From NCBI GenBank assembly GCA_036850595.1, contig CM072158.1, positions 12,973,422 to 13,037,421 of the forward strand: DNA of 64,000 nucleotides, in the 5' to 3' direction. The first letter of the stretch is position 1. Every line of letters starts with the position of its first letter. Made by a program: the position numbers and the translations under genes. This stretch comes from Rhyacichthys aspro (taxonomy: Eukaryota > Chordata > Actinopteri > Gobiiformes > Rhyacichthyidae). The notes under the pieces were generated by a model. It worked only from the letters and a program-made list of their open reading frames with translations, did no database searches and was not told the origin of the DNA. Positions 37,410 to 51,300 of the stretch are shown here, piece after piece.

Positions 37410-40400
37410 GCCTTAGCGAGACCAAGGGTAATTCCTATTGGCCGCGTGGGTGTGATTCCCCTTACAAGGATGATTCAAAACAAAACACAGCCGTCGGAAC
37501 AGATTACCTGAGTAGCTGGCATTGTTTCACAGCACAGTGCACCGTTTATTTCACTTAACGCTCCATTAGTCTCATTTGAATAGGAACAACAAACACTAAG
37601 TGAGTTTAAAAAGCAGCACATAGTATCTAAGTTGTTATTTGTAAATTGAAATATACAGCAAGTTATGTCCTCGGCTTTTTTTCAGATGTTTTTCTGTTGT
37701 TTTTCTACGCTCAGCTTTTATCGGCTAGAACTGTCACATGTTTTTTTTTTCCAATGCAAAACTAGAACTGTTATGTGAAGTTTATTTTACACAGCAATCA
37801 AAGATAGGCCGTCAGCAATCATACATTTCATATCCAGTGGAACTAAATGACAAGCTATTTTTGTGTGTGTTTAATGACAGAGAGGGCACAATATTCTTTC
37901 AAATAAATGGAAATTATTGTTACGAGTATCACATGGAGCTTAGAGAAAATACTTAGTTCTCATTGTCCAGTGACGTAAGGTGTCTCCCAAAACAGCACAT
38001 GTGAGTGTTGGTTGCCCACACACAATCTGCTGCTTAACACTATATATTCATTGAGATTGTGTGTTGTTGCATCAGCACAGAGCCCTTTAGCTGTCCTGTC
38101 ACCCTTCACAAACTCATACCTCCCCCTCCACAGACAAGCCCACACCCTGCTCATCCCCGCAGAGGGAGACACAATAGTTAACTTTAACAAAGCCTCCTCC
38201 AGCTCCTCCTCAAGTGGAGCAAATGTCTATGTGTCTTTTCCCTTTTGTCTGTGAAGCATATGGCCTTTTGACTTTGCAGCGCAGAGGTCACTATCTGAAG
38301 GAATTTAATAGATTCTGGAGAATCTGGGAATCTTTCAGATGTCTTCTCTTAACAAAAGTCAAAAGGCACTCCCACAGACAAACTGGTCCATCTCTGGAAG
38401 AAAGGAATACAGGGAATATTGCAAGCCTTCAAGTCATAGGACTGAACACATAACAATTTCATAACCACTAAAATCCTTAGACCACTGAAGTTTGCCTTTA
38501 TGAATAATCTAACCGTCCCGATACAAATACGTGTACATCAGAGCCTCATACACTTTTTTAAGTCCCCCTTATACTTCCATATGACTATATTTTCCTCTGT
38601 AGCAATGTTAGGAAATAGGAATAGCAAACTCCAACTAAGGGTGTGTCAGAAAGGGCTCAAAACAATTCCCTTTATAAAATGCCTGGAAAAGTGAACATGG
38701 TACTTGATTGTGTGATTGGATCAGTAACATTAATTCATTGCTGGTATTTGGTATTAGTGAGCATTCAAGTGCCAAAACAAAGCCCATTTATCCACATTTA
38801 AATGTTGTTTTTTTTTTTTATTGCCATATGACTATTTCAGTGTGACCATTCATAATGATAAAATGCAGTTATAGAGAAAAGCTACAAAACTTTCCTAAAG
38901 GACCCTATAAATGCCGGCTCCATATGTTGAAGACAGGTTTAAATGATGTGGGGGCAGAAGGACAGATAACGTGATTGCACCCCAGGGAGATGCTGATGGT
39001 GGGCTATGGCCCCTTATAGGTGGCCTTACTCACTAAGGCTGTGCTGTGAGTGAGCATGAAGCATGTGTCCCACCCAGTGACAGATGTCTGTGTCAGACAG
39101 CAATAATTCACCTAAAACGAAAATGATACTGTAACTTTGATCAGAAAACTGTGCTGTTAGAGTAAGCCACAAAAACAGGGATGGTGCATTTAGAGACTCT
39201 GAAGTGGTGAAGCAGGGCTTTTTCTGAGTCATTCTCTTTTGAGTATGTGTGCAAGTGCGAGCATGCGGAGACATTAAATCTAACACTGCGGTGTACATTT
39301 GTCCTCGGAGTGATCCATCTCTCCGCAGTCCTCTGGAGGATAGTGGCCATGATGAGAATGTGCTGCTGACATGAATATATGGAGAGCATCACAACATGTA
39401 TCTCTGGGATGCATCATGTTGTAGAGACTTTGTTTTCATTCAATACATTTGTGCAGGCAGTTTCCCATGACTTCATTTACCTATTTTAGTTATGGTTGCA
39501 AATTAATATCCCCATCCTGAATTTATTTAGCGCCACATTATAACACACATATGCTGATATGGTAAATACAGCGTTCTATAGACTTCCTAAAACTTCCTGA
39601 TACCTCCAGTTTAACAAAATACAGTCTCAGATCAGTGGCTAAGTAATTAAAACACAATGTAAACTTTTTTTTTCTCCTTAAGGCAGCAGCGGTGTTTCTA
39701 GAGACTGTGGGGGCCATGACGCACATTGTGCTCATTAATCATGGATCCATGCACACTGGTGATTATAACAAGTGTTCTTCTAAACAGTAAGTCATGAGCC
39801 ATTTACCCATGTGTCTACATAATTATTACTCAAGTTCTCATAAGGCATATTTTTTTATTTCACGACATCACATCATTTTAAATATGACTTGACTGATGCG
39901 TTTTAAAACATGTATGTAATGATCTGTGCCCTTCTGCTGTGAGCCTTAACCTGGTTTGCAGTTCTTATTGCCAGGCCTCTGCAAAGAAGTAAGTCATTAG
40001 TAGTAATCTTTCTTTTTTTTTTTTGTTTAAAATTCTCTACAGAATGAGTCTCGATCCATGTAATGACTCCAGAGCACATGGCAGTCCAACACGAGTGCTT
40101 GTGCGTTATGTCAGTAAATCCATCTGTGCTCAGACAGCAATAACGAGGCCAGTATGAGACATGTATTTCTCCCGTGTTGACATAAACCTCACCTGATGAT
40201 GATGCCTGTGCACACTGGGTCCATTTACATCATGTGTGAGCTGTATCTGTCGCTGGTGATGTAGCATCCTCCCGGGACGTTCATCTTCACATCCACACTA
40301 TCAATCACTGTGATTGATCAGTGTTCTGCCCCTCCCTTCTTCATTCCAATCCGATCCCACTTGCCCTCTCCGCCCACTCTGAGCCCCAGGGTGATTAATC

Positions 40401-41093
40401 ACTCAGTCAGACAGACAGGTAGCCGTGACATCATCCAATACACCCCCACAGCAAAGGAGCAAACTGACCAGTGGTGTCCAGTAGGCTGCAAACAGATGGG
40501 ACACAGCAGTGGATCTAGTGTGTTTGGAATTGCATTGTATGTGCATTGTATATCTCATGCATTAAACAAGCCCAATCATTGACTAAGTAAGTGTTTTTGT
40601 TGGATTGTTTGGGAACAAACCTGGCCCTATAACCCATCCTCTTTTTCAGAATCACTGAATGAGTCCCAAAGATTCTAAATTTTAAATAAACTTGCTGCTT
40701 GTCATTATGCCATCTTTTCTTTTTTTCTGATTTATTTTTATCTGAGAACTGTACATTTAAAGAATTAGGAAAACAATGAAATAACATGCAGACAGAAGGG
40801 TTGGGTAATCCAGATACATTTATCTTTGCATGCCAATAAATGGGATTTCTGTGAAAATATTAAGTGATTAGTGCATTTGACAAGTAATTATTTTTACCAA
40901 GGGAAAATGCTCTTCAGTAGGCCCCTTTACTTACACTTAAGCCAGTAATGTGCTTCCAAGAGACAAACCCTAAATGTGTGTAAATGAATACAGTACAATC
41001 CTTACTTTCCTTACTTACATGATCAGTTAGAGACAATCAAATTAATAAGACAAATTTCTTGTACTAATTAACCCATATAAACTTCATTTATAA

Positions 41094-41326
41094 AGGCAGA
41101 GTGGCCAGCACTCCTACCCCACGGCAGGTCCTGGTTTAGATCCTTGGGCAGGGCCTTTCTGTATGGAATTGACATGTTCTCCCCATGTGTGCAGAGGTTT
41201 TCTCAGTGCTTCAGTTTTCTCGTCACTTAAAACATGTACAACAGGTCAGGCCAGGACTGCCCTGAAAAAGAGTTGTGTAATCTCAGTGAGACTTTTCTGG
41301 TTAAATAAAGGTCAAATATTTTTTTT
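41094..41326 (+). mobile_element. SINE-like interspersed repeat
   Basis: It reads GGCAGAGTGGCCAGCACTCC, a B-box-like GGTTTAGATCC, the segment CATGTTCTCCCCATGTGTGC, then a LINE-type 3' end GAGACTTTTCTGGTTAAATA with AAGGTCAAAT and a T-run. These blocks are familiar from teleost interspersed repeats. Confidence 0.6.
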
Positions 41327-42899
41327 CTTTTTAAAACTACATGCTTCTTCAGTGATGTTTTTTATTCAAACATCAAAGGCATTTAAGCTCAAGGACCTGG
41401 TACAAAAATTCACCAGTGAGGCCTCGAGGACAAGATAAAGTATGTGCAAGGTTCTGTTGCAGCTTTTTTAAGAGGCTGTCGCACATTTCTCTAGGCAACA
41501 CAATGTGTGTGTGTTTCTGAGGCTTTCACTAAAACAATCACCTAAGTTTTGTTTGTGTGTCGAGCCAAGCCATTACTTCCTTGACACCACTTCACAGCAC
41601 AGTCTTTAGCTGCCCCCTGGTGGACACACATTCCATGGTTTTGACACTAGATTTTGTAATTCTCATAAGAGTCGACGGGCGGCAGCACAGGACTTAAAAG
41701 ACTAACGGAGAGCTCTTTAGAAGGTAAACTGTGCGTGTAATGTTCTTTCCACTTAGTTCTGAATGATGTGCATTTAGAGTTACCATAATAACATACATCT
41801 GCAAACGTGCCAATTTAAGTAAGTGAATAAAATAATAGTGAGATTTTATGGACTTAAGAAATTCAAGTTACAACTATCAGATGATCATTATTGTTCTGGA
41901 AATTGTGGTATTTATTATTCTTTTAAAACAGGTTATATTCTCACAGATCTCTAATCAACATGATTAACAATTATATACATCAACTGAAACAAAACATATC
42001 ACACAAACATATTCTATTTGGAGGAGCTTTAGAGGTCATCAAAGTGAAGGAAGTCCTAACAAGAATACTACTTCCATAATCTGGCGATTGATTTTACCCA
42101 GTGGCTTACTCTTTGAAAGAAGTGAATGCTATATACATTATCTGAGCGTTAAATCAGCTAACATAAAACAGCAGCAGAGAAGAGACATTAACATGACAGA
42201 GTTTTATAGAGCCACGACAGGCTGCCAGTGAACCTGTGAACTCCGTATTTCTTTTGACTGTCCCTTTCTATTTTCTGTCTGGGGACAGAGGCTGACATGC
42301 CACTTGATGGGTGATCAACAGTTCAGACGTCAAAGTTTCCATTCTAAACATAAATACACACAGCGTGACTCCTGACGGCATGGCCATACACAGAAAGCAC
42401 TGAGAAGACAGAGTGAACACTGGCACACAATGACCGCTGATAGGACTGACAGACACCTAATGCAACACCAGTGGACAAACAGTAGTTCATTAACCAACTA
42501 ATCAATATGAGAAGTGGCACTGACCGTTTTGTACTGGCGTTCAAGTTTGACCTTTAAGTCATAATACCCTGCGCAGCTGTTGATGACCTGTGGCTAAATA
42601 ATTAGCAGGTCACAACTCCCACGTGCCACTGACACCACCTACTACTACTGCAAACCAAAACAAACAAACCAATCTCATTCATGTGCCGTCTATACGTTTA
42701 TGGGCTCTTTTATAACTAGGGATAAGATAAGAAACATTTATGATCTGAAGTCTTGAGGTAACACATAAGAAAGGAATCTGTAAAATTCCTAAATGCCTTC
42801 CTACATAAGTGGACTTTAGTTCATAGTGGTTTGTCTTTATAATTTAACTTGTGTGAGTAAGTGGTAAGTTTCCACCACATGTGTATACATTATTTTGTC

Positions 42900-43175
42900 C
42901 TCTGGAGCATTATTGACAAAGCTTTTTCATTTCACGGATTGCATGGATTTGTAATTAAGGCTGTGTATCTACAATTTGTGTGGGTGCCCTTTACCCTTCT
43001 GTCCACATTACTTGGTAAATCTGCCACACTGTTTAACGTTCATACACAGTGTTCTACATACAAACCTGAATCGATCAAGACCGTTTTACCTACTTAGTCC
43101 TGGACAGTGCAATAAAACACTGCAAACTACTGTTTGTATCCAGCTATGTATCATATAATATTCACATATATATTT
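42900..43175 (+). repeat. duplicated non-coding unit, copy A
   Basis: The core TTTGTGTGGGTGCCCTTTAC begins at 42975 and continues through CCTTCTGTCCACATTA and GTTCATACACAGTGTT. It pairs with copy B 1579 bp downstream at over 90 percent identity in the first 85 bases and lower identity further out. Confidence 0.8.
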
Positions 43176-43499
43176 TCATCCTCTTTCCAGACATCATTCT
43201 AACCAGACTTTAAGTATTTTACACAGTAACATGCCAAATGCTGACAACAATAAAAACTGTTGAAGGACAAAACCATTTGTCTCAGAGTATTATATTATAA
43301 TTTTGTATAACTTTTGGATACGAAAAGAAACTAAAATGTATTGTGTAATAAACTGTTTTTAGGTAAAATTTGTCTTATACCTGGAAATCTTAGTCAAGTA
43401 ATGTTTCAAGCGAAATAAATGCCCTAATTGATACAAAAGACTACTTCATTGGTACCTGGAACCCATCACAAAGATTACATACGCAGATTACTCAAGAAA

Positions 43500-43685
43500 A
43501 CGTCACTAGGGCTGGGTACAGTACAAATGAAGTTTGTCAAAACCACACCAATGCTGCCACACCTTCACATGTTACTGCTGTTGATACAAGGCATTGGTGT
43601 TTTTGTACTTTCCTGTTTGTTGCTGCGCAATGTTTTGTATGTTTCCCCATGGGGGATAATAAAAGTTATTTGAATTGAATCAGTG
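43500..43685 (+). mobile_element. 3' end of a non-LTR retrotransposon
   Basis: It ends in GTTTCCCCATGGGGGATAAT then AAAAGTTATTTGAATTGAAT, a 3' tail style common for truncated LINE copies in fish. It lies between the two copies of the duplicated unit. Confidence 0.55.
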
Positions 43686-44484
43686 TTTCTCACTTTTCTC
43701 TTGTTAACATTCTTTCCCACGGCATGCCTAGTATATCCCCTGAGCATCAAGATCAAGATACTGAACTTTTGATAATAGGAATACATCTTGAGTTACATGT
43801 ATCTCTCAGTTATCATCACTGTATGGTTCTTTGCAACATGTCGAGTTTGACCCTTTCTTTTTTTTTTTTGTTGAAGACTCTGCTCCTTGCTGTGTAGGAC
43901 AATGCTCTCTCATCAACTCCTATTACCAGACTAATGGAATTGACCTTTCCTAAACTTCTGACCGCTGAGCTTTTCTGCCAAGCTTATAATGCTTGCACCA
44001 TTTTAATTCATAGCTGCAGACCAGCACAATAACATCACTAATGGCTTAAATCACTGTGAGTGAGCACTAATCGATTGTGATTCTCAACAGTTCTGAAGAC
44101 ATGTTTGTAAAGATGTGCGCGACCATAACCGTGACTTTTTGAAACCGTGTGATGTGAAAATGGCCCGACAGACAGCTAACATAAACAGAGTGACATCACC
44201 AGACTGGGCCAAATGTCACGATGCTAACAGGGTCAGTTCATCCTCATATCTTTGAGCTGAGGTTCAATGTTCTGTGACAACCGGCCACACAGACAGGAAA
44301 CATGGACTTTGAAACTATCGCCTCAGTTTCCTAACCATGGACTTGTTGTGTCTGCAGCAGCTGGAATTATGCTACTAAAGATCTTCTATAACAAATCTTT
44401 ATTAGTAGAAGTAGTTTGGAGTTATTTTCTGGGATTGGGTTAAACACACACAACATTGTTAGACACACTAAATGTGAATTTCTT

Positions 44485-44765
44485 TTTGTTATTGATAAAG
44501 CTTTTTTTAATAAAACCTTTTTTTATTTCATGGTTTTGTGTTTACGGCATGTATTTGTGTGGGTGCCCTTTACCCTTCTGTCCACATTATTTGGCAAACT
44601 TGCCACACTGTTCAATGTTCATACACAGTGTTCCACATGTCGGAGCAAAGGAAACTGAATCAATTAGGGCCCTTTTACCTCCTTAGTACTAGATAGTGCA
44701 ATCAAACACCGTAAATTAATATTTGTCAGGCCATGTGTCATACAATATTAAGACATTTTCATTTT
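44485..44765 (+). repeat. duplicated non-coding unit, copy B
   Basis: Its core starts at 44554 with the same 20 bases as copy A; most mismatches in the core are transitions. Shared flanks include TTATTGA.AAAGCTTTTT upstream and CCTTAGT.CT.GA.AGTGCAAT downstream. Confidence 0.8.
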
Positions 44766-47700
44766 TTCGCACAGTGACTGCATTTTCTTGCTGAATATTA
44801 GGGTGTAAAATTGAATGTGGGTGACTGGCAATAGATGTTTTTCCCCAAAGCAAACTCGTGTGCTGTTGTGAAGGAGTTGCTCAGGTGTATACAGTAGATG
44901 TGCCAGTATCGAACCCTGATTCACCTGTAAATTATGTCAATTACAAATTTGTCAGATCACTGCAGGTCTGGTCTATCAAGAAGAAATATAACATAAAAAT
45001 AAATAAATACACATTGGAAAAGTGTTATGCATAGTACATTCCAAACATATTTCATTTTTGAGTCTTGCATTTGCTACGTTTGATACTATGTGACAGTGGA
45101 AGGTTTGATTTGAAACTGGTCCCACTTCACTTTCTATTCATAGGTATTTTAGCTGTATCTGTACAGTATAATTTTAAATTTACAAGTGAAGCATGGTTTC
45201 TGTTGATGCGAGTTGGAACAGGAAGATCAAAAAAGACTCACCCAATGTACACACATGATTGGTTCTTCTTTATGCCTACAGGTCTAACAGTGATTAAACT
45301 GGGGTTTAGGTTGCTGTCTAACTGTCTTGGATTACATCAATGTATAGCATACTGACAGCTATTAATAAAAATTAACAGTCCTGATTGATATGTGGGCATA
45401 TTACATTTACTTGAATGTAGAAGCTTATGAGATGATGTGTCTATGTACTACTCTGTTCAGGCAAATGTGTTTCAAGTCTTAAATATGGGACTAAATCACA
45501 TAACTTATTTAAAATTTGTGTTTATTCAGATATATTTAAAACAGATAACTTGAACAATAAATAGTACAAAGTCAGTCTTCTCTGAAAGTCAATTGATGAG
45601 AAACTACCAGGATGTACAAATGCCTGTGTCTTGTGGGTGTTTGCACAGGGGTATTTTTTGCCTCCCCTTTGAATTTCCATGCCACCTGTAGCTATAAAGC
45701 TTGGATGACGCAAACAAAGCTAAACCTATTGGACACCCGCTGCATTCACTGCATTGCAACACGCTCTCTGACTTTGACACATGCTGTGTTTGGAAACAAA
45801 TACGCAACCCTGCGGACTATATTCACACATGCAGTGGATGTACATAGCAATACAATTCCACAGTTTATGCTCTACATGCGCCAAGTACCCATCAGCAAGT
45901 CAAGTGATTTAAAAAAACAAATAAGTAAAGGTGTTTTAAGGTGGTAAATGGCAAGTGGAGCTGACCTCACAGTTGGAGTGGCATAAAGGACACTACATAG
46001 TCAAATGCCAGACAACTTAGCCTTATATTTGAGCTTGTACTTGTGCCAGTGTCAGGGGAAAGCTTTTCCACTGTAACTTTGTCCCAATCTGTTCTCAGTT
46101 TCCAATACTTCAGGGATGAACCAAGGGCCAAAACCAGGCATTGAAGAGCAAATAAAAGAGCTCTTTTACTCCAAAAACATTTGTAGTGCTTTTACAGTTG
46201 TCCATCTTTAGATGAACTGGGACAAGTAAAGTGATCCATGAGAAAAGTTGTTCTCGGACTGTTTAGAATCAGGGCTGGGTCTCCTGAGTATCTCATGTTG
46301 GAATAAAATGAGGAGGGATTGGATTTCGGTGTCCTAGGACAAGGGTCTTCTGTTTCTGCTTTGGGAGAAGTATGCTTTGTAACACACTGCATTCAGTGTA
46401 TTATTTGCTGTGTTCTAAATGCACTATGATTTGAATGGTTTAAGCAATTTTTAAATCAACTTACACTGCCGATATTAGTTTGTCCACAATTGCTGACATT
46501 TGTTTATAGCACATACAGTACATTGCAACATACTAAAAGCTCTCATTACCATCATGTTTTGTTTCATTTATTCCTAGTAGTTTTCTATAGTTCACATTGA
46601 GAATGACACTGGTATTGCCGTCACCACTATTTACTAACACACCTTCAGCAGGGTCAGGGATTCTTATCTAATCTAGAGCTTATTGACTCATATTGATTTG
46701 TCCAAACCACTATAAACTTGCAGTTTGTATGGTCTGAACGTAGACTGTACTGTTGGCAAGGTCATAGTCTGAATATGAAAACTTTAATGATGATAGCAGG
46801 AGGAAATTTTGTGTGTGTGATAATTAGGTGTGTTTAAACAAATAGTAGAAAAGGTAAGAGATAAAGCCTCATAGTGTTTGAGCAGTAGGATGTGGCACAT
46901 GTATGTTTTAGGATGTGTGTATTTGAATAGAGTATATTTATCAAGGCTCCCTCAGTATGCACAACATTCAGACGAGTGGTACGGTGGGAACTCCATATGC
47001 GTACACTGGTCAGTGTGGTATGTGTGCTTTGCTAAATAGAGAACTTATAGATTCCCTTGCAGAAGAATGATGGCAGTATGTTAGCAGACACATGCTAACC
47101 ACACAGGAAAATTTTACCACACAGATATCGTCTGTATGCTACCATTATATATTAGAGAAGTTATGTATTTAAGATATGTAATAAAAAGATTTAAAAAAAA
47201 AAAAAAAAGATTTAAAAGCAAGGAGAAAAGCTCGCACTGAACCTGCAAATAGAGTATGCAGAACATGTAAAGTCATTTTAAACAAACCATTAATAAATCT
47301 TAAATTTCATCCCTCTGTGAGTAAGGAGTTTCTTATCATTATGAATGTTTTCATTTCTGCATCTAGGAGCCAGACGTGTCTAATCTGAGTGTGACTCAGA
47401 AAGGCAGCAACCAGAAGGAACCTTCTAAATATTCTCGTGGCGTTAGAAAACATTTCATTAAACTACAGATTTTTGACTAAATTCAGCAGAAAGGCATAAC
47501 TGAACACAAAGTAGAAATTAGCGTTGATATGCCTATGATATTGTAAATTGCAAAGCAACACAGTTTAACCTTTCAGGCTGTGTGCCCACTAAAGGTATAA
47601 GGGAGACAAATGCTGCTACAATCTCACATGTTAATCATCAATAAACTCTGATATATAAATAAGTTGTAGTTGTAAAAATGTGCTGATGTGACGGGTTTTG

Positions 47701-48029
47701 TCCAGAAATGTACTCACACCAGCTGGCAGTGTGCCCTGTCACTCAGAGGTACAAAGTGGAGTAACTACCAATGATTTTCTAATTTACTGAGAGCTTAGTT
47801 TCACCATTTGATCTCAAGAAACGATTTAGGGTCTATTATTTCAGTGATTTAAATCAAATGAAAAGTCTAAGAGAAATATAGAGTTACCTAGTGTTGCTTC
47901 ACATGGCTGATTACTGCTGTTTGTGTTAATTTTTTCCTATGCTGTAAAAGTAAATACAATTTATCATTATAAACAGAAATTTTGAGGAATTTGTAGAGGA
48001 TGCCTTATCTTTCCATAACACCAGAGCAG

Positions 48030-48140
48030 TCATGTGACGATCAGGCTTCTACTTGGAGCTGTGTGTCCCGCCTGTTGAGAGGCGGAGTCTGTATGGTCTG
48101 AATGCACGTTGGAAAAAGGGGCGGGCATCTCTAAAAATTA
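48030..48140 (+). promoter_or_regulatory. mfsd2a: probable mfsd2a promoter
   Basis: An M-box/USF-type E-box TCATGTGAC (48030-48038), a GC box GGGGCGGGC (48118-48126) and an AT-rich CTAAAAATTA (48131-48140, TATA- or MEF2-like) lie 155-265 bp upstream of the start codon. The real start site is not visible. Confidence 0.45.
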
Positions 48141-48294
48141 CTACAACCACCCTTCTGCCACCGCATCCTCTCAGTTTTCAAACAGATTGGAGACTACTGC
48201 GATCCGCGTTTGACTTTTTCCTTCAAGCATAACTGATAAGGTGTTTGTATCTTTTTATTTCCATTTTGTATTAAATTCAAGCCAGAGACGTGCT

Positions 48295-48384
48295 ATGGCC
48301 AAAGGAGAAGGAGGTGAACAATACTCCAACGCCAGTTTATTGAATAAACCAGCCAGCTCGGATGGCATACAGCTGGCAAGGAAG
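48295..48384 (+). CDS. mfsd2a: mfsd2a coding exon 1
   Basis: Residues 1-30, MAKGEGGEQYSNASLLNKP to LARK: the cytosolic N-terminus, whose MAKGEG start matches the family. ATG context TGCTATGG. The donor is AAG|GTTAGT. Confidence 0.95.
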
Positions 48385-51300
48385 GTTAGTTCATTTATTT
48401 CAATTTCTTCTCTTCAGACTTAGTCCAGTGTAAATAATTGGCCATGTGGCATTAAAGATGATGTGTACTGAGCACTTTTGGATGAATTTTATCTCTGTAA
48501 CAAGCTGCTGAATGAATAAAGCACGCCGGTAAAGTGACATTAGTAGGCAGTGAGTCACACAGAAATGCGCGCCTCTTACAACATCGGTTTATACGGACAG
48601 AATGAATGAATGAAATTTTAATCCACCAGAGTAGTAGACTATAATCAATCCTTACTTCTCAGCAGAGCATTTCTCCACCCTACAGATTAGACGATTAACA
48701 GAGGCCAGATGCTAACCATTTGCATCTTCTCTCATATGCTACTGGTAAATTCTCAGGTTTGATTTAAAACGATCAACGAAAATCGAGTGCTTTTGTGCTA
48801 CAAATTGATATGGTGGATATAGATTGCTGCCTTTCACTCACTTATAATGTCGAAATTTTAAAAATAAAACTGACTCTCAGTCGCCAAAAGGGTTGTGTCG
48901 TGATGCATTTAAGTGCTTCTATTAAGGCGCGTCACATCAACAGGACATAAGCTTGGTTCATTTATAAGCCGCGTTTTGATACATTTAAATGGTCATAAGA
49001 AAAGTAGGAAAATCATTTCAATGTAATTTGTAAAATAAAAACAAAAACATACCATTTTTTTCCCCTTTTTTACTATTGCGGTACCTATATGATGTCCATA
49101 TTTCCGGTTTTACGCAAACGCAGCAGTCAGTAACACCCACGAAGGCGACGTGTCCAACTCAAAAGGAGCCGGCGCATGTTTCATACATTCCAGCAACTAT
49201 ACAGCTTATATTTATCCTGTGGCTGTGAGGAGGATACAGTAGTTAAAAATGTAAACACAACGACCCCAGTGATCCTGACGTGTTCAGATAGAGCCAAGAA
49301 AAAAACCACCTGTATCTGATGCGCCTTATCAGTCTACAGCCGGACCGTATCATCAGCAGCCTCCCTTACAGACAGACACGCGGTTGTATTTCATGTTATA
49401 TTTGGCCATAAGCATGCACTTTTAACATGCATTTAGTGAATACGTAAATATAACCTGTGTGAAACCGAGGACGTTCTCACACATGCCTTTGCAACTGTCT
49501 CTTATGTAAGTCTAGTGCAGACAGTGCAATGCTGAGTCGTGGTGCACTGTAACAGGTACACTATGTTATTTGTAGACTATATTAAAACAAAAAGAAATGG
49601 TGAGCTTTTACAGACAGCCTATAAAAACTTTAATGGCTTATCTTTTTGTGGCTCTTGCCTGACATATATGTTAAATGGCAGTATATTTATGACAATATTT
49701 TATAGCTGGTTTTAAATCAGCCTTAGTATTTCTAAAGTAAAGTGTCATTTAGCATGGTTCTCAGCCTCTAAAGTAACTGCATGCCAGGCGGTGTCAAGTT
49801 TATTTCAGGAGACCTTCACCTTCATTCAGTGCCATGGAGATGTAGGTTTAAATCACCAGGTAGCACATGCATCTTAATGGTAGCCATTGTGTGGGGTCAG
49901 TCATTTGAATAATTGCCTGTGTTTTGTTGGGACTGGTATCTTGTTTCAGCCAAAGAGTGTTTTGTCACCTAAACAAAGGCTAGGCTGGGTGTATCAACAA
50001 GACAGAGGCTGTTTTATGCTCAGTTATGCACACACAGTAATGTTATGTGTACTGGGTGGGTTTAAGACCCATGGGGAAAAACTTGGGAATATTATACTAT
50101 AATATTATACAATATTATTATATAATATATAACTTGATTGAAAATGAAAACCACATACTTATTAACTAGAAACAGTTTTTTTGTAGATTCACAACTTTTA
50201 ACACTGGTAAATGGGAATAATTAGGAATACAGAACTGCAATGGAAAGCAAATTAGGCCGCTCTCAAATGCACTGTATTGATTGGTCAGAGAGAAGGGTGT
50301 GTTTTCTGCTCTGTGGCACTGGTCAAAGTGGCAGCTAGCCATCACTCTGGGTGATTAACTTGTAGAGATGGCAGCCAAACGGCAGCCTGTCACCCTTCTC
50401 ATTGTGTGAGGGTGACACCATAGTGTTGTCATGTCCTGGCACGAATCAACAGGCATTTGTATTAAAGTCGTTATGGGCTGCTCAGGCAAGGAAATTATGA
50501 CATCAATAGAAAAGACAGACAAGAATGAGGGTTTGTCATGGTCTCAAATGCCTTGTTGCGTTATAGTTAGTTTTTAGCCAGCTGAACTCTGTTGCTCTTT
50601 CCTCAGTGACATAGAATTAAGGCCACATGTTTCACACTGTAAAACATGCTTTTTCTATAATCTTCGGCTAAGGAGGAATTCTTAGACTACAGAGACTGAA
50701 AAGAATGTTGTAGAAGATTAGGGGAAAGAATAGAAAAGCTAAAGCTAAAAGGTGTATGAGTTTAACTATAGGCTGCACCCAGTTATTTTATTGGCTGCTG
50801 CACAAAAATGACCACTCCTATAATTACTAGGCTAGGTCCTGCCAAAACCTGAACAGGTTTAGGAACGGATGCATATGCTTAGCCTAAAAGACTGTTTCTA
50901 GCAAATGAGTTAATGCTAAAAGTTTAATAACATTGGGATGGAAAGAATATATGTAAACTTTTCTTTATATTTTATTTCCCTGGTGTTCCCCAGCATGACA
51001 GGAACAGACTGTCAATCTGCAGCAAGTTGTGCTATGCTGTTGGTGGGGCACCCTACCAGATCACTGGATGTGCTCTGGGCTTTTTTCTGCAGATCTATCT
51101 CTTGGATGTGGCTCAGGTGAGTTGGCTAACACTATCCACAAACTCTAAGATCACACCTGTCCAGACATTTACTGATCCTGACAACCTAATTATAGTTGCT
51201 CCACACTGAACAGGGGCAGTAGGAACATGCTGTTCATCTACTACTGTCTTTGCCTGTTTGGTGCTGTATTACACCTGCATAGTGAGAGAGCTGACATTCA

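Larger units (their letters stand above)
31431..48100. other. gene-free interval between mycl and mfsd2a
   Basis: About 16.7 kb between two divergent genes. No ORF resembles a known protein and none is longer than about 110 codons. It contains two retroelement ends (31480-31830, 43500-43685), a SINE-like element (41094-41326), a duplicated unit (42900-43175 and 44485-44765), a (CA)n tract and a possible homeodomain-site cluster near 37395. By position it could hold enhancers for either gene. Confidence 0.6.

Noticed and set aside
42861..43097. Similar short ORFs in the two duplicated units (also 44416-44658)
   Set aside because: Similarity is explained by DNA duplication; the frames do not extend and the flanks diverge with stops.
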